A stretch of DNA of 13,133 bases, taken from positions 1-13,133 of the forward strand of contig JANWJI010000161.1 in the NCBI GenBank assembly GCA_025449515.1, in the 5' to 3' direction. Position numbers and translations under genes: made by a program. The notes beneath the pieces were generated by a model that was given only the letters and a program-made list of their open reading frames with translations, ran no database searches and was not told the origin of the DNA. The DNA is from Nitrososphaeraceae archaeon. GTDB taxonomy: Archaea; Thermoproteota; Nitrososphaeria; Nitrososphaerales; Nitrososphaeraceae. The stretch's first letter is position 1. The number at the start of each line of letters is the position of its first letter. This document shows positions 1 to 7,209 of the stretch, one piece after another.

Positions 1-103
1 AACACAAAAATTTTTGGCAAGTGCACTATCAAATATTATAATCGTATTCTTCTGTATCTCGGTACCATAATACTTTTCTAGCACTCCTCAATTAACTAAA
101 GCT

Positions 104-475
104 ATGGTTGGAGACAAAATGACACTCCCATTCGAAGTGGCCTACTCTGAAAAGCCAGGCAAGAATTCAAAAAGTATGAAGAGACTCGCAATTATCGTGA
201 AGCCCGAACACGTTGCAGAGATTATCGCCTCGCTTAAAGAAGTGGGTCTCGAAGCGACAATTTACGATGTAAAGGGGGCGACAAAGGATAAGGAAAGAAT
301 TGCGTCTGGTAGGGGAAGTGGTACATTTGAGCTTGCGTACACTACGAGGAAGGTTGTAGCTACCGTAGTAAATTCTGATAATGTCGATGCGGTCATAGAG
401 AGAATGAAAAAAGCAATCGCCGGTGAGAAGGGAGTTGTCATGATTTCACCAGTAGATGATCTCGTGTTACTCTAA
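104..475 (+). CDS. PII-family nitrogen regulatory protein (GlnB/GlnK-like, divergent)
   Basis: PII proteins are trimeric sensors of ATP/ADP and 2-oxoglutarate that bind ammonium transporters or nitrogen enzymes through a flexible T-loop. Residues about 25-123 follow the PII fold: the first strand 'KRLAIIVKPEHVAEI', the helix 'SLKEVGLEA', the 'VKGATKDKER' entry to the T-loop, the second half from 'TTRKVVATVVNSDNVDAVI', and the final strand 'VVMISPVDDLVLL'. The T-loop is Gly/Ser-rich (ASGRGSGTFELAY) and shows no recognisable counterpart of the Tyr modified in proteobacterial GlnB. The B-loop is shortened (AGEKG) and the usual C-terminal RIRTGE-like tail is absent, so this may be a PII-like paralogue rather than classical GlnK. 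About 24 residues precede the fold. ATG at 104, 119 or 176 could each be the start, and I see no decisive RBS. No amt or glnA gene is adjacent. Family assignment is confident; the exact role is not. Confidence 0.82.
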   Translation: MVGDKMTLPFEVAYSEKPGKNSKSMKRLAIIVKPEHVAEIIASLKEVGLEATIYDVKGATKDKERIASGRGSGTFELAYTTRKVVATVVNSDNVDAVIERMKKAIAGEKGVVMISPVDDLVLL

Positions 476-569
476 GAGGTCAAGACGGTTGCCGCTTCTG
501 TCATTTAGCGTCAACTGGTCGTTAGTGTCAATTAATCATCAAACCTATCTTTTCTGTTGTGCAAATGCC

Positions 570-579
570 TTTATAAAAG
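570..579 (+). promoter_or_regulatory. Archaeal TATA box with no gene behind it
   Basis: TTTATAAAAG is a near-ideal archaeal TATA element and would place a transcription start near 600. No convincing open reading frame follows for several hundred bases. Two hairpins and a T-run do follow, which is why I consider a non-coding transcript here. Confidence 0.45.
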
Positions 580-599
580 AAAGTAAGGCACATCTTATA

Positions 600-771
600 T
601 ACATATACATATACATCTAACGTTTGGACGATTCATACTACAGCCAACTTTATTTGATTCGTGAAGGTTATAGACACTCCAGTGGCTTAACCTCATAAAC
701 GACGACGATTATCATCGACTACTGTCGTCAACTGAATTTTCATCTTGCCATGTTCCTACTTGCAATTTTTT
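600..771 (+). ncRNA. Candidate structured small RNA (unverified)
   Basis: Between the TATA box at 570-579 and a six-T run at 766-771 lie two adjacent inverted repeats. The first, 665-693, pairs AGGTTA with TAACCT, then AG with CT, then CAC with GTG around a TCCA loop. The second, 701-729, pairs GACGAC with GTCGTC and has an inner GAT/ATC stem around TATC. No protein frame of note spans them. The spacing of promoter, stems and oligo-T would give a transcript of roughly 170 nt. It matches no RNA family I recognise: it does not read as a tRNA or SRP RNA and has no clear C/D box pair. Chance pairing in AT-rich DNA remains possible. Three tandem TATACA units (598-615) lie at the expected start. 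Confidence 0.3.
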
Positions 772-1320
772 GTCTCGAACTATGCGTGAGCACTATTCAT
801 CTATTGATACGTAACACCATGGCACAAAATCGACAATCAAAGGCTTGCTTTGAGTCGATGCCCGAGAAGTTTTTTGGAAATATGCGTTCTTGACAGCTAT
901 AGCGGTCCTCTTGAGTAGTGTATTATTTTGGAAAGTAGCGTAGCGATTTGCATGAGTGCCCGAGATCAATTTCCAAATCAGGCCTTTCATCAGAATCTAT
1001 GTGTATTCTTAAAGATTAAAACTCGGCTTAAACTCGTTACTAATGTATCATAAACATCGGATAGTAAGCAAGCATCAGGGTAGATAAGAACGGATAAGAA
1101 TGGTGAGTTTTTGTAAAATGCGATTCTTGAGTCTGGCTACACCTAATTTCGATGATTTGGTACTTGGAATATTCTCATCTTGTTGTACCTTGTTATCTCC
1201 TCATCAATTGATTGATAGATCGCATAAGCTCCTCTAGTATGTTAGGTATAGTGAGCTTGTTTTTCTTATCTGCTGTAAAGAGCAATAGTAAGCTGATTTG
1301 ATATAAAATCATAATCGATT
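772..1320. other. Gene-poor stretch before the response regulator
   Basis: I see no gene I would defend. A 24-codon forward frame starting at ATG 819 and ending at 893 reads somewhat like protein (Lys/Gln/Phe mix) but is followed by stops in all continuations. The opposite strand carries a 65-codon open stretch (793-990) without a recognisable family. A TATA-like element lies at the right end (1301-1308). Confidence 0.4.
1301..1308 (+). promoter_or_regulatory. TATA box upstream of the receiver-protein region
   Basis: ATATAAAA in an AT-rich context. A start of transcription about 25 bases downstream (about 1328-1333) would lie just after the TTG at 1321, so if the small upstream frame is real its start is more likely ATG 1366. 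It could equally serve the receiver gene at 1553 with a long leader. Confidence 0.35.
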
Positions 1321-1551
1321 TTGACTAAGGTTAGTATATCAAGTGAACAATATGTTGTGCAATTCATGTCTGAAGATTCGATCTATGGTTTGAAAGGTTT
1401 CGCAGCCGCCTGTCTGGAATTGGAGGCGAATTGGCATTTTAATGCGCCCGAGGACTCTAGCAATACACAGTGTCATCGTAAGCTCGAGCACTCGGTTGTG
1501 AATATCACTAATTATATAAGTTGTCGCTGCGACGCTTGGAGAGATCAATAA
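1321..1551 (+). CDS. Doubtful small protein upstream of the response regulator
   Basis: The frame is 76 codons from TTG 1321, or 61 from ATG 1366. It resembles no family I know. It contains four Cys (two in a C-x-C near the C-terminus), no membrane segment and no obvious motif. The argument for it is position: its stop (TAA, 1549-1551) is one base from the ATG of the receiver gene at 1553, and a TATA-like element lies just upstream. The argument against it is that an 85-codon frame is open on the opposite strand over the same stretch and codon use is not clearly biased. If real, it would be translationally coupled to the receiver protein. Treat it as hypothetical. Confidence 0.25.
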   Translation: MTKVSISSEQYVVQFMSEDSIYGLKGFAAACLELEANWHFNAPEDSSNTQCHRKLEHSVVNITNYISCRCDAWRDQ

Positions 1552-1552
1552 T

Positions 1553-1945
1553 ATGTGTACGAACAGAATTCTGATCCTTGACGATGCAAAGAACACTAGT
1601 GGGTGTGATACGTATCTAACACTAAAGACAGTACTTCAAAATAACGGATTCGAAGTTGATTCCTTCCGTGATCCATCTGCGGCATTAAAGAAAGTCGCCG
1701 ATGGATTATATGATTTAGTATTAGTCGATCTAACAATGTCTTATATGAATGATTTTGACCTGTATCAGAAGATGATGAAAATAAATAACAAGCTCAAAAT
1801 ATATCTCCTATGTTCAGGCATAATACACCATGAATTGATTAGGCATGAGTTATCTCCAGAATCCGAGAAGACATATTGTAGCATTCTGAGAAAACCATTT
1901 GAAAACGAAGATTTGGTAGGATTGCTGAGTATTATACTGAATTAA
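1553..1945 (+). CDS. Stand-alone response regulator receiver protein (CheY-like)
   Basis: This is a single receiver domain filling almost the whole 130-residue protein, with no output domain. It accepts phosphate from a histidine kinase and presumably signals by protein contact. The acidic pair is D10-D11 (ILILDDAK), the phospho-acceptor is D59 (LVLVDLTM), the conserved Ser/Thr position is S88 (LLCSG), and the conserved Lys is K114 in RKPF. The 'D-x-x-M-x-x-M-N-x-F-x-L-Y' segment after D59 is typical of the many short receiver proteins of Nitrososphaera-type Thaumarchaeota, though the usual Pro after the Met is Ser here. All catalytic residues are present, so it should be functional. A good Shine-Dalgarno-like GGAGAG (1538-1543) lies nine bases before ATG 1553 and fixes the start. 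No kinase gene is nearby. Confidence 0.85.
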   Translation: MCTNRILILDDAKNTSGCDTYLTLKTVLQNNGFEVDSFRDPSAALKKVADGLYDLVLVDLTMSYMNDFDLYQKMMKINNKLKIYLLCSGIIHHELIRHELSPESEKTYCSILRKPFENEDLVGLLSIILN

Positions 1946-2615
1946 GTTATTGTCGAAACTCCTTCATAACATACATAATCTATGAATTGGACTTTCCATG
2001 TAGGTATTTATATCTGCTGACTATTGGTGATATAGACCTGTAAAGATATACTATGATACATGTCAATATATGACCACGTATCTATAACATTGGTATATAT
2101 TTTAATCCGGACTTTGGATTCAATATTATTATGAATAGAACATAATTATTAATAATTCTAAATTTGGAAAACACATTTAATTAAGTAGAAACGACGATCG
2201 GACCGGACACTATAGGTATAAGAATATCGTATGAAGATAAAAAATTAAGTGCTCTATGGTTCCAAAAGAAATCATAAGTGATGCAAACCCAATATTTCTT
2301 GATTGTCTACAATACCAGGTGGGTTCTTGCCTAGATCAATCAGCCATATCAGATTCTATGCTTTAAGTTCCTCACGGACCTTTGATTGATAGTAGAATAT
2401 GTGTCCGATCTTTACCAATACATAAGGATTCTTGTATCTTATCTCCTGCTTCAACCATTTGAGTGTCTTAGGAAGGACATTTCTAAATTCATTAGTAGCT
2501 ATTGAATTTTCAATAATCAGTTATTTATAATATTATTTCATATTACAGACGATATCTGTATAAATCTATCTGTAAAAAGAATATCCTTTGTAGATCAGGA
2601 TACTTTCGAATTCTG
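1946..2615. other. Long AT-rich intergenic stretch
   Basis: No forward-strand gene is visible. It contains a perfect 14-base palindrome AATTATTAATAATT (2144-2157), which is AT-only and could be chance, and a reverse-strand gene-like fragment at about 2272-2520 listed separately. The right edge is the promoter of the gene at 2648. Confidence 0.5.
2272..2520 (-). pseudogene. Possible remnant of an unidentified gene, interrupted by an in-frame TAG
   Basis: On the reverse strand, codons from 2520 down to a TAG at 2358-2356 give 54 residues of ordinary soluble-protein composition (segments such as LPKTLKWLKQEIRYKNPYVL and HIFYYQSKVREELKA). The same frame then stays open for 27 more residues (IWLIDLGKNPPGIVDNQEIL) to a TGA at 2274-2272. 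There is no ATG at the front: an in-frame TAA directly precedes the first codon. The Lys/Glu/Leu-rich amphipathic character looks like protein, not random AT-rich DNA. I do not recognise the family. It may be a short intact gene starting at an internal TTG, or a fragment. Low confidence. Confidence 0.25.
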
Positions 2616-2623
2616 TTTATAAT
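2616..2623 (+). promoter_or_regulatory. TATA box for the Ser/Asn-rich protein
   Basis: TTTATAAT ends 25 bases before ATG 2648, the spacing expected for a leaderless archaeal mRNA. It supports the upstream ATG over the internal one at 2756. Confidence 0.5.
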
Positions 2624-2647
2624 GCATCACTGATTCTAGATAATAAA

Positions 2648-3076
2648 ATGAATGAATCAAATTACATCCATCTATATCTATATTCCATATTTACAGTAAT
2701 ATACATAAGTAATAACGACACTACTTACCATACTTTGAATATTCTATTTTTAACAATGATAACAATCTCAATATTGACTTGTGGTGTCCTTTCATACATA
2801 CAACAAATAGCATATTCTGATTCGTTTGTAGAAAATCTTGCGAATTCTTTTTTTAATCAGAGTGATAGTGTTAGGGCTCCTAATAATACCAGTCACACCA
2901 ATTTAAGTAAATTTGCCTCCAGCAATGGTACTAGTTTCCCAAATGTATCATCAGCTCCTAATTCTCAACAACTATCAATGAAGCAGATTTGTCTTAATTC
3001 TTCAATAGTTGTAGATCAATTTGCCAAACAACAATGTGATGCCACTATGTACAATAAATTCCTGAGAGCAAAATGA
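2648..3076 (+). CDS. Hypothetical membrane-anchored or secreted Ser/Asn-rich protein
   Basis: The protein has 142 residues and no recognised family. The first 20 residues are moderately hydrophobic and aromatic. Residues about 29-50 (LNILFLTMITISILTCGVLS) form a clear membrane segment that could act as signal anchor. The following ectodomain (about 55-142) is rich in Ser and Asn with several N-x-S/T sites (for example NQS, NTS, NGT, NVS, NSS), as expected for a glycosylated archaeal surface protein. Two Cys (114 and 129) near the C-terminus could form a disulphide. The start is supported by the TATA box at 2616-2623; a shorter start at the internal ATG 2756 would leave a classical signal peptide. 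It is convergent with the helicase gene downstream. The function is unknown. Confidence 0.55.
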   Translation: MNESNYIHLYLYSIFTVIYISNNDTTYHTLNILFLTMITISILTCGVLSYIQQIAYSDSFVENLANSFFNQSDSVRAPNNTSHTNLSKFASSNGTSFPNVSSAPNSQQLSMKQICLNSSIVVDQFAKQQCDATMYNKFLRAK

Positions 3077-3145
3077 CCGTTTGAGGTTTGATCAGCAGAT
3101 CATTTTATCATTACTGCTGCATATATCCTAGGTATTGTATATCTC

Positions 3146-3157
3146 GTCTGGCCAGAC
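3146..3157. repeat. Perfect 12-base palindrome between convergent genes
   Basis: GTCTGGCCAGAC is self-complementary without a loop, so it is more likely a protein-binding or bidirectional end signal than a hairpin. It lies in the 114-base gap where the Ser/Asn-rich gene and the helicase gene converge. It is GC-rich relative to its surroundings. Confidence 0.4.
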
Positions 3158-3190
3158 ATAAAGAAGGGTTCCAGATATAGCTTTGACCGA

Positions 3191-4663
3191 CTATAAGAAA
3201 TATTTGTCTAAACCGTGTTTATGTTTCAGACTATTATCCCTACTTTCCTGTCTTTTTGTCTTCCTATCATTGTCTCTATCTATCTCTGTTGCTTGTTTTA
3301 TCATCTTTAAAGTGCTATAATCTTGAGTGTGTGAAAGATATATGGTATATATTAATGCGGTATCTTTCTGTTCGGTCTTTCTTACCACCCTGCCTATTCT
3401 TTGTACGACTTGATTTATGTTTGATGTAGTTGCTAATATTATAGCTATTCTGACCTCAGGCACATTATAACCCAATTCTAATGTATGAACTGAGAGTAAG
3501 GGAAAAAAATCCTTACCCCAAACCGATAATATTTTTTCTCTTTCATTTGTCTTTAGTCTACTATCAATTGTCATAGAGTTTATTCCCTTATTTTTTAATA
3601 ATATCTCTCTTAACTTCTGAATTGAATCTATGGTTTCACTGAATACCATAATCCTTTCATAGGGATGTCTTGAGATTATATCAGTTGCCGCTAATAGTTT
3701 ATTTTCAGCACAATTAATCAGGTCTTTTCTCTTTCTAACCTCGGCGAACCATGTTCTTGCCAGTCTGGATCTGAATCCTCTTTCTCTGAGTATTGAAGCA
3801 ATAACACTGGGATTGGAGGATTTAAGATATCGTGAGACCTTTCTGATTTCGAAAGAGCATATGTCATAGATCTTTCTCTCGTCTGGAGTAAGCTCAACTT
3901 TGATTGGAATGACAACCGGCCTTGCCAATCTTTTATCCATCACCGCTTCCTTTATCATATATTTTTTTACAATTGGCATCAATGATAAAATGGTATTATA
4001 TTTAGGATCGGCCTCATCTATTGTCGCCGTTAAGCCCAATAAAGCTGATGGTTTAGGATTGTTGTGCCGACTTAGTCCAGAACTTACTGTATCAAATATA
4101 TTTCTTAACATCGTAGTAGTATCGCTTACTAAATGCACCTCGTCAAATATTATCATATCAAAATCATAAATGAGATCACGGTTATTTATTATGCTTTGAT
4201 ATGTACCAATAGTAATATGGCGAATCTGTTTCCGTTCTCCAAAATACGTTCCTATGTACTCTTTGGCTATGCCATATCTAATAAGTCTCTTGATATTCTG
4301 CTCTACTAAAACAATACGAGGTACCAAAAAGAGGATTTTAAATTGATCAGTTGTAGCTACAGGGTAATTAGACGACTCTTTGTCCCTAGTATGTTTTAAT
4401 CGTACTACCTTTATAGCAGCTAGTCGTGCTGCCCTTTTTGCGCATTCAAAAGCTATTTCAGTCTTACCAGTTCCAGTACTATATATTATGGATCCTTTGC
4501 AGCCGGATGATATCCATGCATTTACTGCTTCGATTTGATCTCGTGTGAGGGCAAATGGTAATTTCAATGAGAGCATTGGAAATGATATTTTTGATAAATG
4601 TGAAGATGTTGATGATATTCTATTGGCAGTTGTTCTCGAATCAGGCAAATACGCTACACACAA
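3191..4663 (-). CDS. SF2 DNA helicase, XPB/Rad25-like
   Basis: ATP-dependent DNA translocase of helicase superfamily 2; archaeal XPB relatives act in repair or promoter opening. Visible motifs, numbered from the TTG at 4663: Q-like segment ALTRDQIEAVNAW (38-50), Walker A STGTGKTE (62-69), motif Ia LVPRIVLVEQ (113-122), DEVH box (174-177), motif III LTAT (211-214), motif IV FSET (341-344), motif V LELGYNVPE (395-403) and motif VI QRIGRVVRK (421-429). The two RecA-like lobes are complete, so it should be active. A polar insertion (about 88-108) separates motif I from Ia. The tail after 450 is basic and charged. No nuclease domain or Bax1-like partner is adjacent. The TTG at 4663 has a TATA-like TTAAAATA at 4697-4704. 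An ATG at 4576 (residue 30) removes a Ser/Thr-rich leader of no evident function and is an equally good start. Confidence 0.85.
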   Translation of the reverse strand: MCVAYLPDSRTTANRISSTSSHLSKISFPMLSLKLPFALTRDQIEAVNAWISSGCKGSIIYSTGTGKTEIAFECAKRAARLAAIKVVRLKHTRDKESSNYPVATTDQFKILFLVPRIVLVEQNIKRLIRYGIAKEYIGTYFGERKQIRHITIGTYQSIINNRDLIYDFDMIIFDEVHLVSDTTTMLRNIFDTVSSGLSRHNNPKPSALLGLTATIDEADPKYNTILSLMPIVKKYMIKEAVMDKRLARPVVIPIKVELTPDERKIYDICSFEIRKVSRYLKSSNPSVIASILRERGFRSRLARTWFAEVRKRKDLINCAENKLLAATDIISRHPYERIMVFSETIDSIQKLREILLKNKGINSMTIDSRLKTNEREKILSVWGKDFFPLLSVHTLELGYNVPEVRIAIILATTSNINQVVQRIGRVVRKTEQKDTALIYTIYLSHTQDYSTLKMIKQATEIDRDNDRKTKRQESRDNSLKHKHGLDKYFL

Positions 4664-4842
4664 TTACATGACATCTCGTATTGAAAAGCGTTGTCATATT
4701 TTAAGTGGAGATTGCAAGTCACCTCGATGAAAAAACGAATATTGCCGTTCCATGATCCCCCACTATACTTTGCATAAGCAAAAAAATGACCGTGCAATAT
4801 CGAGTAATTAATTAGTGGTACAGATTATATCTTGTCTACCAT
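4664..4842. other. Helicase upstream region
   Basis: No gene is seen. On the reverse strand it carries the TATA-like element 4697-4704 for the helicase. The rest shows no structure I can defend. Confidence 0.4.
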
Positions 4843-5028
4843 TTGAAATCAGTACGTCTTCTAATTACATTTATTGCATATCAAACATCTAAGTTATCTA
4901 AAAAAAGATCTTATCTATTTCGGCTCAGCGAGGATTCCATAAACTCCATCTTAGTACTAGCAACCGAATCAAATATTGATCTCATAGTTATACAAGGTAA
5001 GTATACTATATATCGCCACCTAATGTAG
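4843..5028 (+). pseudogene. Possible UspA-like gene remnant
   Basis: A 61-codon frame opens from TTG 4843. Its second half, roughly 4924-4995, reads SEDSINSILVLATESNIDLI followed by VI. That matches the shape of the UspA family segment in which a helix is followed by '(A/E)-x-x-NIDLIV(I/M)G' just before the ATP-binding Gly-rich loop. The expected G-x-x-G-R-x-x loop is not present: the frame continues QGKYTIYRHLM and stops. The front half, with basic and hydrophobic residues, is not recognisable as UspA. I read it as a possible decayed universal-stress gene fragment, but the match is one short segment and may be chance. Confidence 0.2.
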
Positions 5029-5143
5029 CCATTGGTACCATTATTTATATGTTTGATGAATTCATATAATTCGTAGATTTTATCTGACCAAGAAATTAAA
5101 GACAATAGACCAGTATCACAAATCAGCTCTAAAACTACTCCTA

Positions 5144-5962
5144 TTGTCAATCTTGATTCTTATTGCAATTGCTAATTCCATAATACTACTTTCGGACCCA
5201 TTTCACCGAACATCCACAGCCCTTTGGATGATGAATATAGCCGCGGCAGTAGCCTCAAGTATGGGCATTATTGCGATATGTAGATACGGAATTCGTGATC
5301 TTCACGGTAAATCTATTATGTGTGTAACGATAGGACTAATCTTCTGGTTCGCTGCAGATCTCACTTTACTGTACTCACATTATACTCAGGGTAAAGAAGA
5401 GAGACTTGTGTCCTCAACAGATGGATTATGGTTTATGGGTTACATATTCCTAGCCCTACATTTGTTTATTGTCCTTCGATCACTGAGAAACGAAAGAAAG
5501 ACCGTAGGTGTTTCTACCAAAACTCAAACAAAAATTGTTATCATCCTTCTCGTCATAATAGCAACAGCATTCGCCACTTTCAACATGTTTGCAATTTCTT
5601 TGTCAGAATCCTTTACAAACCCTGATGAACCGGTAGATTTTCAGGCCTTAATTGTTACTATCACGTATCCAGTTTTGGACTTGATATTGATCGTTCCCTC
5701 TATTTTAATACTTATTACATTGCGAAAGGACATACGTCATTATGTTCCATGGCTTCTTTCTTCGTTATCCTTACTGTTAAGTGCGATAGCCGATGATGGA
5801 TACGTTATAGATTATGTGAATGGAAATTTCAGACATTTAATATTCTGGGATTTGTTCTACGTAACCGACTTTATAATCATGGCTGGGGCTTTATTTTGGT
5901 ACAATAGATATCATATAATTTCAGATAAAAAATCCACAAGAACTATGGAAGTCGGACCATGA
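5144..5962 (+). CDS. Eight-helix integral membrane protein, unknown function
   Basis: It has 272 residues from TTG 5144. Hydrophobic segments lie at about 1-18, 27-48, 58-78, 93-114, 129-151, 167-192, 198-220 and 230-253, giving eight predicted membrane helices. Short charged loops include a Lys/Arg-rich one after helix 4 and an acidic one (NPDEPVD) before helix 6. It resembles the N-terminal membrane sensor module that thaumarchaeal histidine kinases often carry, but no kinase domain follows, so it may be a free-standing module. The start is uncertain. The same frame is open back to 5060 and encodes KTIDQYHKSALKLLLL directly before the TTG, which would complete helix 1, yet no ATG, GTG or TTG occurs in that extension. 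The ORF ends in TGA overlapping an ATG (ATGA at 5959-5962). Confidence 0.6.
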   Translation: MSILILIAIANSIILLSDPFHRTSTALWMMNIAAAVASSMGIIAICRYGIRDLHGKSIMCVTIGLIFWFAADLTLLYSHYTQGKEERLVSSTDGLWFMGYIFLALHLFIVLRSLRNERKTVGVSTKTQTKIVIILLVIIATAFATFNMFAISLSESFTNPDEPVDFQALIVTITYPVLDLILIVPSILILITLRKDIRHYVPWLLSSLSLLLSAIADDGYVIDYVNGNFRHLIFWDLFYVTDFIIMAGALFWYNRYHIISDKKSTRTMEVGP

Positions 5963-6408
5963 CAAAATGGAGAATAAGAGATTCGAAAAAGGAGGAAGTG
6001 AAAATCATATCGAAGAGTAACTTAGGAAGATACTGAAGATCTTTTTTCGCAGGTTAATGTATGGCCTCATATTAGTATTACATGAACCTTGTTTTCTATT
6101 CTGGTGACGCTATGCACCATCAACCTAAGATACAACTTTCTGTCAAGGAGGTAGTTATTCATACGAATTATGAACAACTGTGATTTACAATACAAGAGTA
6201 TTTAGTAAATCAGAAAATCATCAGAATAGATTAAATTTACATAAAGCGTCACTATGGAGAACCTACTATTACGCAGATTAAAGATCCATTGTCCATATTA
6301 ATTTCCCAATATCATATCATGATTTCATGTTTAACTTCGTGGTTTAAGCGTCTACGTGAAGGCATCCAAGTCTTCAGGCAGTATAGATTGCACAAATATA
6401 AAAAAGAT
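5963..6408. other. Intergenic stretch with orphan Shine-Dalgarno-like motifs
   Basis: No defensible gene. An ATG at 5959 overlaps the membrane-protein stop and opens a 25-residue basic peptide ending at 6036 (MTKWRIRDSKKEEVKIISKS, then NLGRY). Purine-rich AAGGAGG-type motifs occur at about 5989-5995 and 6147-6152, but each is followed only by very short frames. A six-T run at 6042-6047 could end transcription from the membrane-protein gene. Confidence 0.35.
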
Positions 6409-6666
6409 TTATTTCAAGGTTATTGGAGTCAATTCTTCCATATTGTTGAAAATCTGTAATAATCTTATTCCCTTAGAAGTCGTCCTATATGTATTCTGTC
6501 CGTCTTCGTATTCCAACAGATCGTTCTCGATTAGAACCATCAAATATTCTTTTAACTGTCCGAAGGACAAGAAAGCTTTGTACATTATCTTTGATTTTGT
6601 AGCTGCTCCTCCATTAGCAGCTTCCAAAATCAAATGAACTATGTCAGTTCTACTTCTGTATTTCAT
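6409..6666 (-). CDS. Winged helix-turn-helix transcriptional regulator (ArnR1-like)
   Basis: An 85-residue single-domain DNA-binding protein of the archaeal ArnR1-like wHTH class that is very numerous in Thaumarchaeota. The order is helix 1 RTDIVHLILEAANGG, helices 2-3 TKSKIMYKAFLSFGQLKEYL with the 'I-M-Y-x-A-x-L-S' signature, then a further helix LMVLIENDLLEYE and the wing YRTTSKGIRLLQIF. The terminal 'T-x-K-G-x-x-x-L' is characteristic. The length is normal and the ATG is convincing. A TATA-like CTTTAAAC on the same strand (6686-6693) lies about 20-27 bases upstream, giving a leaderless message. Its targets are unknown; it stands alone between two gene-free stretches. Confidence 0.85.
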   Translation of the reverse strand: MKYRSRTDIVHLILEAANGGAATKSKIMYKAFLSFGQLKEYLMVLIENDLLEYEDGQNTYRTTSKGIRLLQIFNNMEELTPITLK

Positions 6667-7209
6667 ATTGTGATGATTAGTAAAAGTTTAAAGTATTTAT
6701 GATGATCCAATATTAGTACTAAAATTTATGTTAGGTCATGTTAGATGATATTGTTTTGCTATATTCTCATTTGTAATTATTCATAGAAACAAGTATTCAT
6801 TCTACTAGAATCAATATCCATTTTAATGACCAGAATTAAAGATTCGCATCCTAATCCAGATCATACCTGAGATGTTACAATGATTTCTAATTACAACTTT
6901 TAAATTTCTCGTGATCAATGTAGATGAGTCTTTTAACGCAATTATGGTCTTATCAGAGTTGGTTAGTTAAACTGAAGCGATATTGCAAACATCTCCAAAT
7001 TTATAGGCGAACAGACCATAAATATACGAAAGGAATGTATTTGCACATTCTACAACATATTATAGTGGCAAATTAGAAATGAATTCTATATTTACGAGGT
7101 CACATCTTCTCTCGGAATTCGCTACACTGGATTATTATTCTTAGACCCAGTAACGTAATTATCTAGTTTAATACATTCTTCTTAAGAATGATGGCCAAAA
7201 AATATAATT
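6667..7209. other. Intergenic stretch between the wHTH and threonine deaminase genes
   Basis: Divergent promoter space. The left edge carries the wHTH TATA element (6686-6693, reverse). The right edge carries a TTTAAT element (7167-7172) and an inverted repeat (7174-7190) before the deaminase start. The middle 450 bases show no coding stretch or hairpin I would defend. Confidence 0.45.
7174..7190 (+). promoter_or_regulatory. Inverted repeat in the threonine deaminase promoter (candidate operator)
   Basis: CATTCTT (7174-7180) and AAGAATG (7184-7190) form a perfect 7-base inverted repeat with a 3-base spacer. It sits directly behind a TATA-like TTTAAT (7167-7172) and 20 bases before ATG 7210, where a bound repressor would block transcription initiation. 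Confidence 0.35.

Noticed and set aside
598..615. Three TATACA units as a CRISPR-like or regulatory repeat
   Set aside because: Too short, no spacers; a simple microsatellite.
793..990. Reverse-strand 65-codon frame
   Set aside because: No recognisable family, no promoter or RBS, and a competing gene-like stretch on the other strand; most likely chance.
2144..2157. 14-base palindrome AATTATTAATAATT as an operator
   Set aside because: Composed only of A and T in AT-rich DNA and not next to any gene start; chance is likely.
3900..4169. Forward 89-codon frame inside the helicase
   Set aside because: Antisense shadow of a frame with intact helicase motifs.
4911..5150. Reverse 79-codon frame before the membrane protein
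   Set aside because: No family resemblance; it overlaps the more gene-like forward frames.
6356..6637. Forward 93-codon frame over the wHTH gene
   Set aside because: Antisense to a clear winged-helix protein with its own TATA box.
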